Made by a program: the position numbers and the translations under genes | NCBI RefSeq assembly: GCF_900299525.1 | Contig: NZ_OMKA01000026.1 | Span: 124,001-188,000, forward strand | Length of the DNA: 64,000 bases | Direction: 5' to 3' | Source of the DNA: Aquimarina sp. Aq78 | GTDB taxonomy: Bacteria > Bacteroidota > Bacteroidia > Flavobacteriales > Flavobacteriaceae | Notes under the pieces: generated by a model | Seen by the model: the letters and a program-made list of their open reading frames with translations, nothing else | Databases searched by the model: none | Told to the model about the DNA's origin: nothing | In this document: positions 29,201 through 35,155 of the stretch, one piece after another | Layout: every line of letters starts with the position of its first letter | Position numbering within the stretch: position 1 is the first letter of the stretch

Positions 29201-31881
29201 TCCTGAAAAACACAAGCTGTAGGTAAACCTCCAACTTGACGAACATTAACAGTGTATGTTCCTACTTCTGTTAATCCTGAAAATTCTGCTGAAGCCTGAT
29301 ATCCAATTACTGTATTTGTTATAGGAGTAGTTAATTGATACTCATATTGAAGAGAAGAGTTTTGAACTCGTATTGTACCTGGTGAACCACAAATGATTTG
29401 TCGTATAACTGCAAGATCAGGATCAAAATTATTCTGAAATACATTAAAGTAAAAAGGGATGGTACAATTAGCATCAAAAGTAGCCAAAATTCTATATTCT
29501 CCTGCTTCTGTAATGGTATAATCGGTAGGTGCAATAGTTGGATTAGGGTTTGTAGGAGACGGTGGAGGTATAACTGCCGTAAATTGAGTTACCCAATTAC
29601 TATCAGGGCAATCGGGATTCCCATCACCATCTGTGTCGATAAAAGGAGTAGGACAATTAGGATCTCTAATTACTCCTATACAATCGGGATCAGCAGGATC
29701 TAAACGCTGCCAAACAATTTGGGTAGCAGAAGTAAATTCTGAATCTATATTTAAAGTAGTACCACTACCACAAAGAAAAATTTCAGGTAACTTTTCATCA
29801 TTAATTGCACAAATTCTATCCGTACTACCATTCACATTAGGATTGGTGGCTGATGGTAAACCATCTGCAATATTTATGAGAGGATTTACAATGGTATTAA
29901 AAGCACCAACATCAAAAGTTTGTTGAGAATCCTGACAGCCAGGAGCTCCGGTTTCTGTAACTATGTACGTTCCTCCCACAGTAACCGTTATGGTTTGACT
30001 ATTAGGAAAAGTAGCTGTTGGGTCCTCTACATGTGTCCAGTTATAATTGGTAAAACCTGCACCCGCAGTAAGGTCTAAAGAACCTGTACAAATAAATGCT
30101 GGTTGAGCAGTAGTAAAACAAATACCATCATTAACCAAAACGTTGGACGAACCTGCAATATCAGATCCACATGCATCTTGTTCTAAAATACTTTGCTCGC
30201 CACTTTGTGTAATACCAGAATCAACTCCGGTATAAGTAGAAATAGCTATATTACTAATTTGATTAGAACATGCATCTCGTAAATCGGCACAGGTAGCTAC
30301 CACACTAACTCCAAAACGGACAGTGTGAACTCCTCCATTACGAACGACCAAAGGATCGGCTATGGTAATATCAATTTGTCGGTTTGTACCATTAGGAGTA
30401 GCAACGATTCCCGGGTTACTAGTAGTTATACTACCCAATGTAAAATCAACATTATCAGGAAGTACATCCCTAATACTTGCTGCAGTAATAGCCTCATTAC
30501 CTTGATTCTCTATTGTGAGTTCATAAAACAACTGATCTGCAAAATTTACAGGATCACCTGTAATATCAATACCATTATTATCTAACACTCGCTTGGTAAC
30601 CGTAAGTTCGGGTTCGATAACTTCTATTTGAAACGAACTAAAAAATACACTATAGGCATCACCCGAAGAAGTCGTAAAAAAAGTAGCTGAGGTTGTATTG
30701 CCGGGAGGAGTATTTGGTATAACAGTATTGCCAGGATTAGGGATATTAAAAATATCTGCATCAAATCCTAAAGTATTACGCGAATGTGGTTCCCGAATAG
30801 GTGGATCACCAGGAATAGGTGCTACAGCAGCATTTCCATAACCCCCATCTACAGATATCGAACTATCAAAAAAGTTACCATTAGGGTTAGCAGGAGTAGT
30901 GAAGATGTTTTGTCTTACACCATCAGGTCTTTGGATCTGGAATATATCACCAGCAAATGGTCTATCTCCCTCTAGTGTTGCAACCGAATATCGTGCACGT
31001 ACTGGTAGTGGTGCAGGTAGCGTCTGGAAACCTGTATAAGTAAAGCTTTTTAAACATCCCGGGGTAGCTGGATTACAAGGCTGGTTATTTAAAAATCCAC
31101 TTCGTGTACTCATAAATTTTGCAGACAAATTTGGATCTTCATAAACTACAACTAATACCCATCCACTTGATATACCATTAGAACCAAAGCCAGAAAAACC
31201 TGAAGAAAACTCAGTAGATGCTCGCATATCTGCAATAGTATATGTCCCACTTGGATCTGCAATCCCTTGTAGAAGACTTGTTACATCTGCATAACATACA
31301 TACTGAATATCTGTTTCTGCGTCATTACCAGCAACCGTTGGGTATCCATCATAAATAACCGTTGTTTGTGCTGGCGTAATCGTGGTATACCCTGCTTGAC
31401 TCTGATGCCTAATTTTAATAGTCCTAAAATCTGGTCGAGTATCAGGCACAGGTAAATTATCGTATATTACATCTCCAGATCCATCCGTTGCAAAATAAGA
31501 AGCTGCCCAATATAATCCTGCATATGCAATTTCTTCACAATCAAAAGGGCCATTTAATTGCAAATCTGCAGAACTCGAACTAAATGTGCTTGGATCACCA
31601 TCTATATCAATATAGCCAAAAAATCTCTGGTTATTAGAAGCGTTTCCATTATAGCTATCATTGGGTGTAAAACCACTTTGATTTAGTCCTGTAATTGCAT
31701 TTCCAATAATTTTAAGTTCACCGTTAATTCTTAATGTACTCCCTGGAACTTCTTGAAAAGGTACTGGTATAGGGTTAACCTGAGCTAATAGTTGAATGCC
31801 TATCATTAAAAAAACCAAAACGATAGCAGATTTCAGTCGAAGTTTCATAAGCCGTGGGGTGTTTGGGTATTTAGTCATCAT
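17212..31881 (-). CDS. sprB: Giant SprB-like T9SS type B gliding/adhesion protein (4,889 residues)
   Basis: A single 14.7-kb uninterrupted frame. Order: signal peptide (about 1-34, ending at QLLAQ; an alternative start is MKLRLKSA, 11 codons in), a folded N-terminal module (to about 420), a DUF11-like domain (about 425-540), then several dozen SprB-type beta repeats to about residue 4780. The repeats follow a pattern of a Cys, NGxxDG, GGxxPYxY and AGxYTVxVxDxxGC. The last 90 residues are a CHU_C/type B T9SS domain (NYFTPDSPNSTAEDRFWYPR to FTGHFTLYR). SprB is the mobile adhesin of gliding in F. johnsoniae (6,497 residues). Lysine is scarce and Asp/Thr/Pro abundant. Multi-kilobase segments are duplicated internally. 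Confidence 0.88.
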   Translation of the reverse strand: MMTKYPNTPRLMKLRLKSAIVLVFLMIGIQLLAQVNPIPVPFQEVPGSTLRINGELKIIGNAITGLNQSGFTPNDSYNGNASNNQRFFGYIDIDGDPSTFSSSSADLQLNGPFDCEEIAYAGLYWAASYFATDGSGDVIYDNLPVPDTRPDFRTIKIRHQSQAGYTTITPAQTTVIYDGYPTVAGNDAETDIQYVCYADVTSLLQGIADPSGTYTIADMRASTEFSSGFSGFGSNGISSGWVLVVVYEDPNLSAKFMSTRSGFLNNQPCNPATPGCLKSFTYTGFQTLPAPLPVRARYSVATLEGDRPFAGDIFQIQRPDGVRQNIFTTPANPNGNFFDSSISVDGGYGNAAVAPIPGDPPIREPHSRNTLGFDADIFNIPNPGNTVIPNTPPGNTTSATFFTTSSGDAYSVFFSSFQIEVIEPELTVTKRVLDNNGIDITGDPVNFADQLFYELTIENQGNEAITAASIRDVLPDNVDFTLGSITTSNPGIVATPNGTNRQIDITIADPLVVRNGGVHTVRFGVSVVATCADLRDACSNQISNIAISTYTGVDSGITQSGEQSILEQDACGSDIAGSSNVLVNDGICFTTAQPAFICTGSLDLTAGAGFTNYNWTHVEDPTATFPNSQTITVTVGGTYIVTETGAPGCQDSQQTFDVGAFNTIVNPLINIADGLPSATNPNVNGSTDRICAINDEKLPEIFLCGSGTTLNIDSEFTSATQIVWQRLDPADPDCIGVIRDPNCPTPFIDTDGDGNPDCPDSNWVTQFTAVIPPPSPTNPNPTIAPTDYTITEAGEYRILATFDANCTIPFYFNVFQNNFDPDLAVIRQIICGSPGTIRVQNSSLQYEYQLTTPITNTVIGYQASAEFSGLTEVGTYTVNVRQVGGLPTACVFQETIFLDELDARETVTPTSPTCPGDQGSIEITVDDSQANYRYIINSTTTAFNDTEGPTTVPNHTFTGLNPDTYNVQVLSADGSCSEVFVVTINDPAAFSATIRLVEDLHCNPNFQNDINLPDYDPHLFIAIYEVTVTGGSGNFAFNNQADFLGTVLAPITGTTYQFRANAAGNYPVFVDDLDNSCTIAAGSVDVSPYTAITATATAINPSCNADSGSIQVTIGAGSTGPFTYILDQGTAGEVTIGPSANTTETFNNVDPSVSHTVTVQDGFGCDFTVTPDVTFTTPASITATINDDFRLLSCTATPGAQAQVTSITGGSGTYEWSLNPAGPFTAVGAIPFEIDFATDGAYTLYIRNQATDDCLTPFPITIDPILEVDSVTITPGDQNCSNQTVDVVVSASPALTLPAFYEYSITPDPATGTGATGTTAFSTTTAYTFTNGVLYTVTARRSDNQCVNTESFTGTTVPEIQITSASQDKPVNCVGASDGILSFTVGNSAAYTYTVTGPTVVPAGAGAGVTPVTIGSLSAGTYTITVTDTSLSAPSVNCSTTTTVDITEPTNPFSFDPFGIDAADCGDPTGFITVNVTGGRGGYEYQLRDAAGVAIITPYQSGNVFGPLASGTYTVFARDGSDPTTACEINQQVIVPFTTAPSIVPVATGGDACYTPADPATQRITITLGVPAPVGPFTYSLDGGAPVAVVFLGAPVNTFEIPNLTPGAHTVTVTNTGSTCTSNTVNFTINPELTITANLDKDIDCNSGASISFTPTGGDGAYTFNLVGTAPQAGIPNPITGITTPGTYQIEVVDGLGCTALSNTITVNAYEALAGNLVGIDPACPADNGGITVNATAGEGPFTYILDGAITFGPTSDVSHTFNGVDPTVPHNVIIRDRFNCDLALGPISLTPPAAITATINDDFRLLSCTATPGAQAQITAIAGGSGTYEWSLNPAGPFTTVAAIPFEIDFATDGSYTVYIRNQATDDCVESFPITIDPLLEVTDITFVTGDSDCSAQTIEVTATGVPVGPTYTYSVVPAPVSGNATTGVFVLNRAVTYTFTATRGDNQCSYDEDYRQELVPEIQITNAVETSPTTCIGGSDGALSFTVGNSANFTYTITGPIVVPGGAGVGVTPVNVGSLEDGVYTIIVTDSNLVGGSPPNCQATTTVTITQPDPITFTIDPVVQDCAADTNTVTISAVAGGSGAGYTYVLNDSGGTPLGASRPVNQSYDNVPNATGYEIIVTDGAGCPSAPQTFDINQLPQLDASVNASSDFCLDDGTVSFTIDIDGTDSGTPDYTYNVTRSGVVVIPDTNVGALTTFTTTPDLTLPGDYIITITDSNGCPVVLPTQTIAPAVELVVTQVADNTCDALGNPVPAEFSFAVNGGYTPYDIAVSIDGGAFADHLTNATTPFANYTNGTAGSYVFRVTDDRGCTFTTAPFTVTDPVAPTISNPPVTLSCNGDTGTAVIGVTGTEGPYEIDFQNTGTFVTIVGTEISFPNLTAATYNFTVRGVRGCPTPSSVDVNQPDLITEVSRTETPVTCGGSVVITDLGAIDFEIAGGTANYTYTLVTAANFAVLPLVPATTAATTPNPVTTGTTVRFEGLDFGQYFIFVTDTNGCTDNGPFGPFNIFSPPNDLVQNITVSATCPGGVTFEIDVQGGSGINPPANPPPGFDIRIVGEPSPGLGDFVPLDDSVGGATAVDANTPIRDHTYSGLNFNRTYILEVRDNATNCLYQEMVPAIAPPSEPSIINDVVTDVSCNETPALDDGSVTFDVSAYDPTVTEISWEVFNAFTNVSLGAAYTGSDNTTPSPAVPNVPVTINNIPPGQYYVTVQEVDGTMCPARYDFTIDLPVPITSTATNQTPANGCGTNAQVIMNTNGGTPFAIPPTADGYQYALIADDGFGAPVTTPTLLADFPLLSNVIDLGSTNGQVQHIFVIDDNGCTFGPVTVTTVANPLPTIVSANFIDDCAYDNSNVIRIQATGLGTLTYQIDGGTAVVGSIDNNNHEFTVSTPGTYTIGVTDESGCTVTTPVDVYGPLQISAAFTVAPDCTNATGTITTTTTSGTIQGTATYVLQDSGGAPTGNVTGAATGVFFNVAPGSYIVEITDDGRGVAPGCSFTAPVSIEAPTLPVLLAQPNTSVTCNGDTDGVVNAVLDPATEDLTATYQYEIIAPIVVVPQTSPQFTGLGAGTYTVRVTATEANGALSVLCTADQDYIIDNPSVIIATATAQDPLTCGAGNTVSPGTIAITIDATTGTGPDYFVTVTQPDGVVRTRIPVPTPIPAPPATALLIDAPVDGVYNITVFDSNNCSLVLAPVPIAPLPVMTDPTVTAGTPINCVTNVQPVTVSITGGTGPFDFVETSGALGGPVTVAAGTGNVDPPPGVQTIASFNLPGVGNYVFEITDTATGCTIQTPSFNVPEYDTIEATIAPLTNITCVNDLTAGEVTLTVTGYTGAYTYNATNATTGTVTPGAGNTATGPITISGLEAGDITVVVTAAAPLLCDDTSNVVTISAPAPLTLSPLSISTPDCNNPLSVVTMEANGGVGPYNFAVEAGTLVPGPPPATPAVFALTDTFSLDPTTSLDWVIYVQDANGCIVPTQIAIPAVTAPPTLNPIPLFVDDACNFDNNYTFTVTATSNVPAPGTGDLTYQLNMVTPVATVGPQVPGSVNNNTHEFTVTAPGTYRVFVYDENGCPSASQDITVYPELLVTATFTDPTCRASDATVVATVSGGSATPGNWTFSLVDAGTGTPIAGVTQAVGVPGANDVTFSNVPPGNHRVEVNDSAIGPNPPAPGGCPATFNITVPTFLDPIPSGTPTPVSCFSGTDGTILVSLDPTADDNPPYQYEIVAGPVLRPLQLNPLFENLPAGTYDIVAISDKGCSNAPAIQVVVGGPTAILDASGLPGSYTCNGANDPVSPIIIVTITGGTAPYDVSYTGPSSSGSETDVVDSDGNPANGVQYEITAPVAGTYTITVVDDNNCAVADFDVIQPVFPVMSNPTVNAGPAIDCNTNTQDVTVTISGGVGPFNFVETTGVIPPDNNVVSGGATTTSNTFTLPGLPTPGSYIFEIYDIGTGCSVLTPQYDVPVYDTIEATIALGNDITCFNTLPPDGSVVLTVTGYTGAYSYNATNTTTGTVTPGVGNTATGTHTITGLEAGNIEVVVTATATPFCSTPTNTVAITQPPVINLTVNQIQDETCTPGDDATVEAVASGGTGALQYQLEDAGGGPLVPFGTDPRFGGFLLDAGAAPAGIDYVVRVRDTRGCEVTSTINIQPPTPLGLNAIAPTLLACSDSEDGTITATATGGQGPGTYFFMLTFPDGSQSAAVASTTDTFQWIDLKPGNYIVTVTDNLACEIIQDPVVINAPPAVTIDVVQGPITCLAPSPNPITVTAGGGTPGGYVFSSDGVTFVAGNISPTVHEFTLPAGDYNFFVRDVNGCVSPASNTIPVRDPVPLATTLDLSNTSIVCFGEPTGSIDASVTGGLGNYGYRVTGTDYLGNAVTLPGPLATDTQTTSFFGDLPAGTYNYTVTSGDCVDSVTPFEIRQPAEFIAEAFATPISCNGETDGTIRVTAVGGTPQYYFSLYNSAGTAVFTFIEDESENPDNEHTFIGLPADTYRVEVEDDNGCPRTIIDIQIIEPAPILATVNSTTPEDCAGDMNGTATLSITGGLPPTNPADPSYFWSIDGVNYQAVTDPANLFIDNLPGGTTTVFIRDSQNNANCQGAFNIDIEPGVNLAGELVPELVCPIFDYSDPANPVMTSEEQYLVSFDIVEESQGLGIIYTLNGINGTPNPPNNSNLTGNFEVVPGEYEGIMEFQGCTRTVDTIEILEYTPLAIPVAQMTNNPVDPNEYQIIASGGRPFENTPFYAFSFTMLEDGMTLDQLEPSDYTELDGNIFVIRETADYVLRVVDADGCEVLTVQNLTYINIRIPNYFTPDSPNSTAEDRFWYPRQITPNIDDPFFFENMEVIVFDRYGRMLAEFKGDQQGWDGLYQGKQLPSGDYWYSIILNDVDNREFTGHFTLYR
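19700..23400 (-). repeat. Internal tandem super-duplication in the sprB-like gene, copies about 2.0 kb apart
   Basis: A block of several SprB repeats occurs twice in order: VDDACN.../VTAPGTYRVFVYDENGC..., SVTCNG/PVSCFS..., PEYDTIEATIA.../PVYDTIEATIA... and GYTGAYTYNATNATTGTVTP versus GYTGAYSYNATNTTTGTVTP. The first lies about 21.4-23.4 kb and the second 19.7-21.4 kb. Boundaries are approximate. Confidence 0.7.
25700..28640 (-). repeat. Second internal super-duplication in the sprB-like gene, copies about 1.9 kb apart
   Basis: Two copies of a block of about 380 residues carry the same long run: ITATINDDFRLLSCTATPGA, then GGSGTYEWSLNPAGPFT, then IPFEIDFATDG, YIRNQATDDC and VPEIQIT. They lie at about 27.5-28.6 kb and 25.7-26.7 kb. 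Near-identity of the first part suggests recent duplication or gene conversion; edges are approximate. Confidence 0.75.
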
Positions 31882-31896
31882 AATCTCTTTCTTACA

Positions 31897-34800
31897 TTAT
31901 TGAATTTTCAATATATAAAGATCTCCATCATACGAATTGTTTACGTTAGAAAATAAACTTTGTTTAGCTTCATCAAGATTGTCATGTCTCTTTAAGTAAA
32001 CGTATATATAGTTGTCTTTGGGGTTCCTGAAATATTGAGGCTCTAATCCTTGAGATCGTAGCTTCGCCATTCCTCTTTCAAAGTAATTTTCTCTTTTGAA
32101 AATATTAGTAATCAGATAATATCCATTTTCAATATTATGTCCTCCGATATATGATAGACTCTCTGTTAAAACGGTATCATCCTTAACTGTATCCTTGATA
32201 AGTCGAGTTTCTTGTAATAGCTTTTTATAGGATTCTACTCTACTCTTGGCAATGTGCAATATCCACATATCACCAAAGTATCTGTTATCAATATTATTTA
32301 AATACTTTTCTGTCGCCTCATCCCTGTTTGTGTAACTTTCTATAGCTACATACTGGAATTGATTTTCTGGGTTAAGTATTATTTTAGAATCATTGAATCC
32401 TAAATCTTTTAAAGTGCCTGAGAATTTATCAGCATATGTTCCTCCCTTAAATACATTACCTATTAAGTAATATCCTTCTGGGTATCCAGGTATATATTTG
32501 GTTGCAATTTGAGCTTCTGGTCTCGTTGTTTCTGCAAATTTCACAAACCTATTTTTAGCTGTTAATCTTTTAGAACTAGCAGGATCTGCTTCTCTTTTAG
32601 CTTCATCGGCATCATCATTCATACTAACAAGTGATTCTAAAAGCTTGCTAAATTCACGTTTATCCACATTTAAGTTGGTAGTTAGTAATGAATCTCTACG
32701 AGCAAATATCTTACTTGTGATTCGACTACTATTATCCAATTCTTTCTTAATTTCATCCAACCCTTCTTCGTTTGCAGTTGTTGTTGCTTTTGCTGCTTCT
32801 TGTTTTAATCTTTCTGCCTCTGCTAGACGAGCTGCTTCTGCCGCTGCCTCATCTGCCAATCTCTTCTCTTCTGCTAAACGAGCTGCTTCTGCTGCTGCCT
32901 CATCTGCCAGTCTCTTCTCTTCTGCCAAACGAGCTGCTTCTGCTGCCTCATCTGCCAGTCTCTTCTCTTCTGCTAAACGAGCTGCTTCTGCTGCCTCATC
33001 TGCCAGTCTCTTCTCTTCTGCCAAACGAGCTGCTTCTGCTGCCTCATCTGCCAGTCTCTTCTCTTCTGCTAAACGAGCTGCTTCTGCCGCTGCCTCATCT
33101 GCCAATCTCTTCTCTTCTGCTAAACGAGCCGCTTCTGCTGCTGCCTCATCTGCCAGTCTCTTCTCTTCTGCCAAACGAGCCGCTTCTGCCGCTGCCTCAT
33201 CTGCCAGTCTTTTCTCTTCTGCCAAACGAGCCGCTTCTGCCGCTGCCTCATCTGCCAGTCTTTTCTCTTCTGCTAAACGAGCTGCTTCTGCCGCTGCCTC
33301 ATCTGCCAGTCTTTTCTCTTCTGCCAAACGAGCTGCTTCTGCCGCTGCCTCATCTGCCAGTCTTTTCTCTTCTGCCAAACGAGCCGCTTCTGCTGCTGCC
33401 TCATCTGCCAGTCTTTTCTCTTCTGCTAAACGAGCCGCTTCTGCTGCTTCATCTGCTATCTTTTGCTCTGCAACTTCACGTTCTAATTGTTTTTGGGCAG
33501 CTAGACGTTCTTCTTCTACTTTTTGCTCTGTAACCTCACGTTCTAATTGTTTTTGGGCAGCTAGACGTTCTTCTTCTGCTTTTTGCTCTGCAACCTCACG
33601 TTCCAACTCTTTTTGGGCAGCTAGACGTTCTTGTTCTGCTGCTTCTGCTTCACGTGCCGCTTCTTCAGTAGCTATTCTTTCTTCTTCTGATTTTTGTTCA
33701 GCAACCTCTCGTTCTATTTGTCTTTGAGCAGCTAGACGTTCTTCTTCTGCTTTTTGTTCTGCTGTCTCACGTTCTATCCGTCTCTGTGCAGCTAGACGTT
33801 CTTCTTCTGCTTTTTGCTCTGCTGTCTCACGATCTATTCGTCTCTGAGCAGCTAGACGTTCTTCTTCTGCCTTTTGCTCTGCTGTCTCACGATCAATCTG
33901 TCTCTGAGCAGCTAGGCGTTCTTCTTCTGCTTTTTTGTTAAGTAGTTTTACTTCTTCTGCACGTTGTAATTCTAATTCTCTGGCAGCTTTGGCTTCTTTT
34001 TCTCTAGCTTCTGCTATTGATTTTTCAAGCTCACTCATAGCTTTTTGATCCTGGCTTCGAGAATCTCCTTGTTCCTCTTGTAGTTCTCTTATTAATTTAT
34101 TCTGTTCAAGAATTTCTTTCTTAAGTCTTCTAATCTCAGAATCTCTTTCTTCATAGGCCTTTTGAGTACTTGATTTTGTTCTACTACCTCTTCTTCTTCT
34201 CGGCCTTTCTTTTTCAAAATTATATGCTAAACCTACCTCATGAGTCGCTCCAAAATTACTGGTATCTCCAAACCCGGTTTCGTAGGTGTATCCAACCGAA
34301 ATATTCGATGTGATATTACCACCAATACCTAATGAGGCTCCATAAAAACTATTATATCCTGCTTGAGCCCAACCTAGTGCTGGTAATTCAACAATAACAT
34401 TACCCCCATATCTAAGATTTGAATCTGCACCCGAATCGGGTAACATATTGGCATATACCATTCCTCGTATTAGCTTATCTGATCTTCTTTCTAAACTGGT
34501 GGTATACATAACATGACCTGTAAAAGCCATATTGTCTGTTAATAGTTCACTACCTGTTATATTATAAGCAACAAGATTTGACACAGAAACTCCCACATCA
34601 AATTCTGCATAATTAAAGTTAACACCAGGAGTTAATTGAAAAACAGAACTGTTTTCATAGTTAAGAATAACAGGATCACTTACTTCTACTCCGTTATTTA
34701 AAACAATACTTGTCGCCGAATCAATATTAGATTTAATTCCGCTTTGCGAAAAGCCGAGATTTAAACCAAAAGTGAAGTTCATATCTCTATTTAATTCGAT

Positions 34801-35151
34801 ATTATATGCAAAGTTGGCTATACCACCAAAATACCTGTAAATACCTTCATTTTGTTGATGCAAACCGATAGAAACTCCTATTTTTTCATCAAAATTTGAT
34901 GTATAGTTAATTAAGTATGTCTGGGGATTGTCATTAAATGAAGCCCATTGTGTTTTATTATAAACGTTAATAGATTTTTTGTTTTCGCGAACTAAAGAGA
35001 AAGTAGGATTAAAATAAAAACGGTTATATTTTACTAGGGTATGAGTAGGAATATCGGTTGGAAGAATGCCATAAGTAGTCGTGCTTTCATCCTGTCCTCT
35101 AAGAAGGTTAAAGGATATACAAATGATTATTAATAGTAATTTTCTGGCCAT
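31897..35151 (-). CDS. sprD: SprD-like protein: PorP/SprF domain, long alanine-glutamate-arginine coiled coil and tandem SPOR-like domains
   Basis: The 1,084-residue protein starts with a signal peptide (to LLRGQ, about 20). Residues about 25-315 form a PorP/SprF-type outer-membrane beta domain. Then comes a basic stretch (RPRRRRGSRTKSS) and a coiled coil (about 325-800) of two repeat types: a 20-residue unit (AEEERLAAQRQIDRETAEQK-like) and a 16/17-residue unit (AAAEAARLAEEKRLADE, 12 complete copies). Two SPOR-like domains follow (about 895-985 and 995-1084; GYYLIGNVFKGGTYADKF and GYYLITNIFKRENYFERG). SPOR domains usually bind denuded peptidoglycan. It ends 15 bases before the adhesin gene and is 4 bases from the sprC-like gene, so the operon is tight. 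The symbol rests on operon position and the PorP/SprF domain. Confidence 0.72.
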   Translation of the reverse strand: MARKLLLIIICISFNLLRGQDESTTTYGILPTDIPTHTLVKYNRFYFNPTFSLVRENKKSINVYNKTQWASFNDNPQTYLINYTSNFDEKIGVSIGLHQQNEGIYRYFGGIANFAYNIELNRDMNFTFGLNLGFSQSGIKSNIDSATSIVLNNGVEVSDPVILNYENSSVFQLTPGVNFNYAEFDVGVSVSNLVAYNITGSELLTDNMAFTGHVMYTTSLERRSDKLIRGMVYANMLPDSGADSNLRYGGNVIVELPALGWAQAGYNSFYGASLGIGGNITSNISVGYTYETGFGDTSNFGATHEVGLAYNFEKERPRRRRGSRTKSSTQKAYEERDSEIRRLKKEILEQNKLIRELQEEQGDSRSQDQKAMSELEKSIAEAREKEAKAARELELQRAEEVKLLNKKAEEERLAAQRQIDRETAEQKAEEERLAAQRRIDRETAEQKAEEERLAAQRRIERETAEQKAEEERLAAQRQIEREVAEQKSEEERIATEEAAREAEAAEQERLAAQKELEREVAEQKAEEERLAAQKQLEREVTEQKVEEERLAAQKQLEREVAEQKIADEAAEAARLAEEKRLADEAAAEAARLAEEKRLADEAAAEAARLAEEKRLADEAAAEAARLAEEKRLADEAAAEAARLAEEKRLADEAAAEAARLAEEKRLADEAAAEAARLAEEKRLADEAAAEAARLAEEKRLADEAAEAARLAEEKRLADEAAEAARLAEEKRLADEAAEAARLAEEKRLADEAAAEAARLAEEKRLADEAAAEAARLAEAERLKQEAAKATTTANEEGLDEIKKELDNSSRITSKIFARRDSLLTTNLNVDKREFSKLLESLVSMNDDADEAKREADPASSKRLTAKNRFVKFAETTRPEAQIATKYIPGYPEGYYLIGNVFKGGTYADKFSGTLKDLGFNDSKIILNPENQFQYVAIESYTNRDEATEKYLNNIDNRYFGDMWILHIAKSRVESYKKLLQETRLIKDTVKDDTVLTESLSYIGGHNIENGYYLITNIFKRENYFERGMAKLRSQGLEPQYFRNPKDNYIYVYLKRHDNLDEAKQSLFSNVNNSYDGDLYILKIQ
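32818..33450 (-). repeat. Tandem 48/51-bp coding repeat (12 full copies)
   Basis: On the coding strand the unit encodes AAAEAARLAEEKRLADE (17 residues, 51 bp) or AAEAARLAEEKRLADE (16 residues, 48 bp). There are 12 complete copies and one diverged copy ending LAEAERLKQE. Copies are near-identical in DNA, with mainly synonymous differences. Confidence 0.9.
33460..33935 (-). repeat. 60-bp coding repeats, degenerate (about eight copies)
   Basis: The unit encodes a 20-residue heptad-like segment resembling AEEERLAAQRQIDRETAEQK, with substitutions such as QLEREV and QRRIER. It precedes the 48/51-bp array in the coding strand and is clearly older because copies differ more. Confidence 0.8.
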
Positions 35152-35155
35152 AAAA

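Noticed and set aside
17728-30975. Many plus-strand frames of 60-140 codons inside the giant adhesin gene
   Set aside because: Low-stop composition of a Thr/Gly/Val-rich gene; none has a plausible start, domain or codon pattern.
17212-31881. Possible programmed frameshift or assembly split in the giant adhesin gene
   Set aside because: The frame is continuous from signal peptide to type B CTD; nothing is interrupted.
32645-33727. Long open frames on the plus strand (360 and 253 codons) opposite the sprD-like repeats
   Set aside because: They arise because the 48/51-bp repeats contain few stop triplets in other frames. The peptides are monotonous (AASSASLFSSAKRAA-like), without domains, and the minus-strand protein has a clear architecture.
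32818-33935. Regular repeats as a possible CRISPR array
   Set aside because: The repeats are contiguous and coding, without unique spacers.
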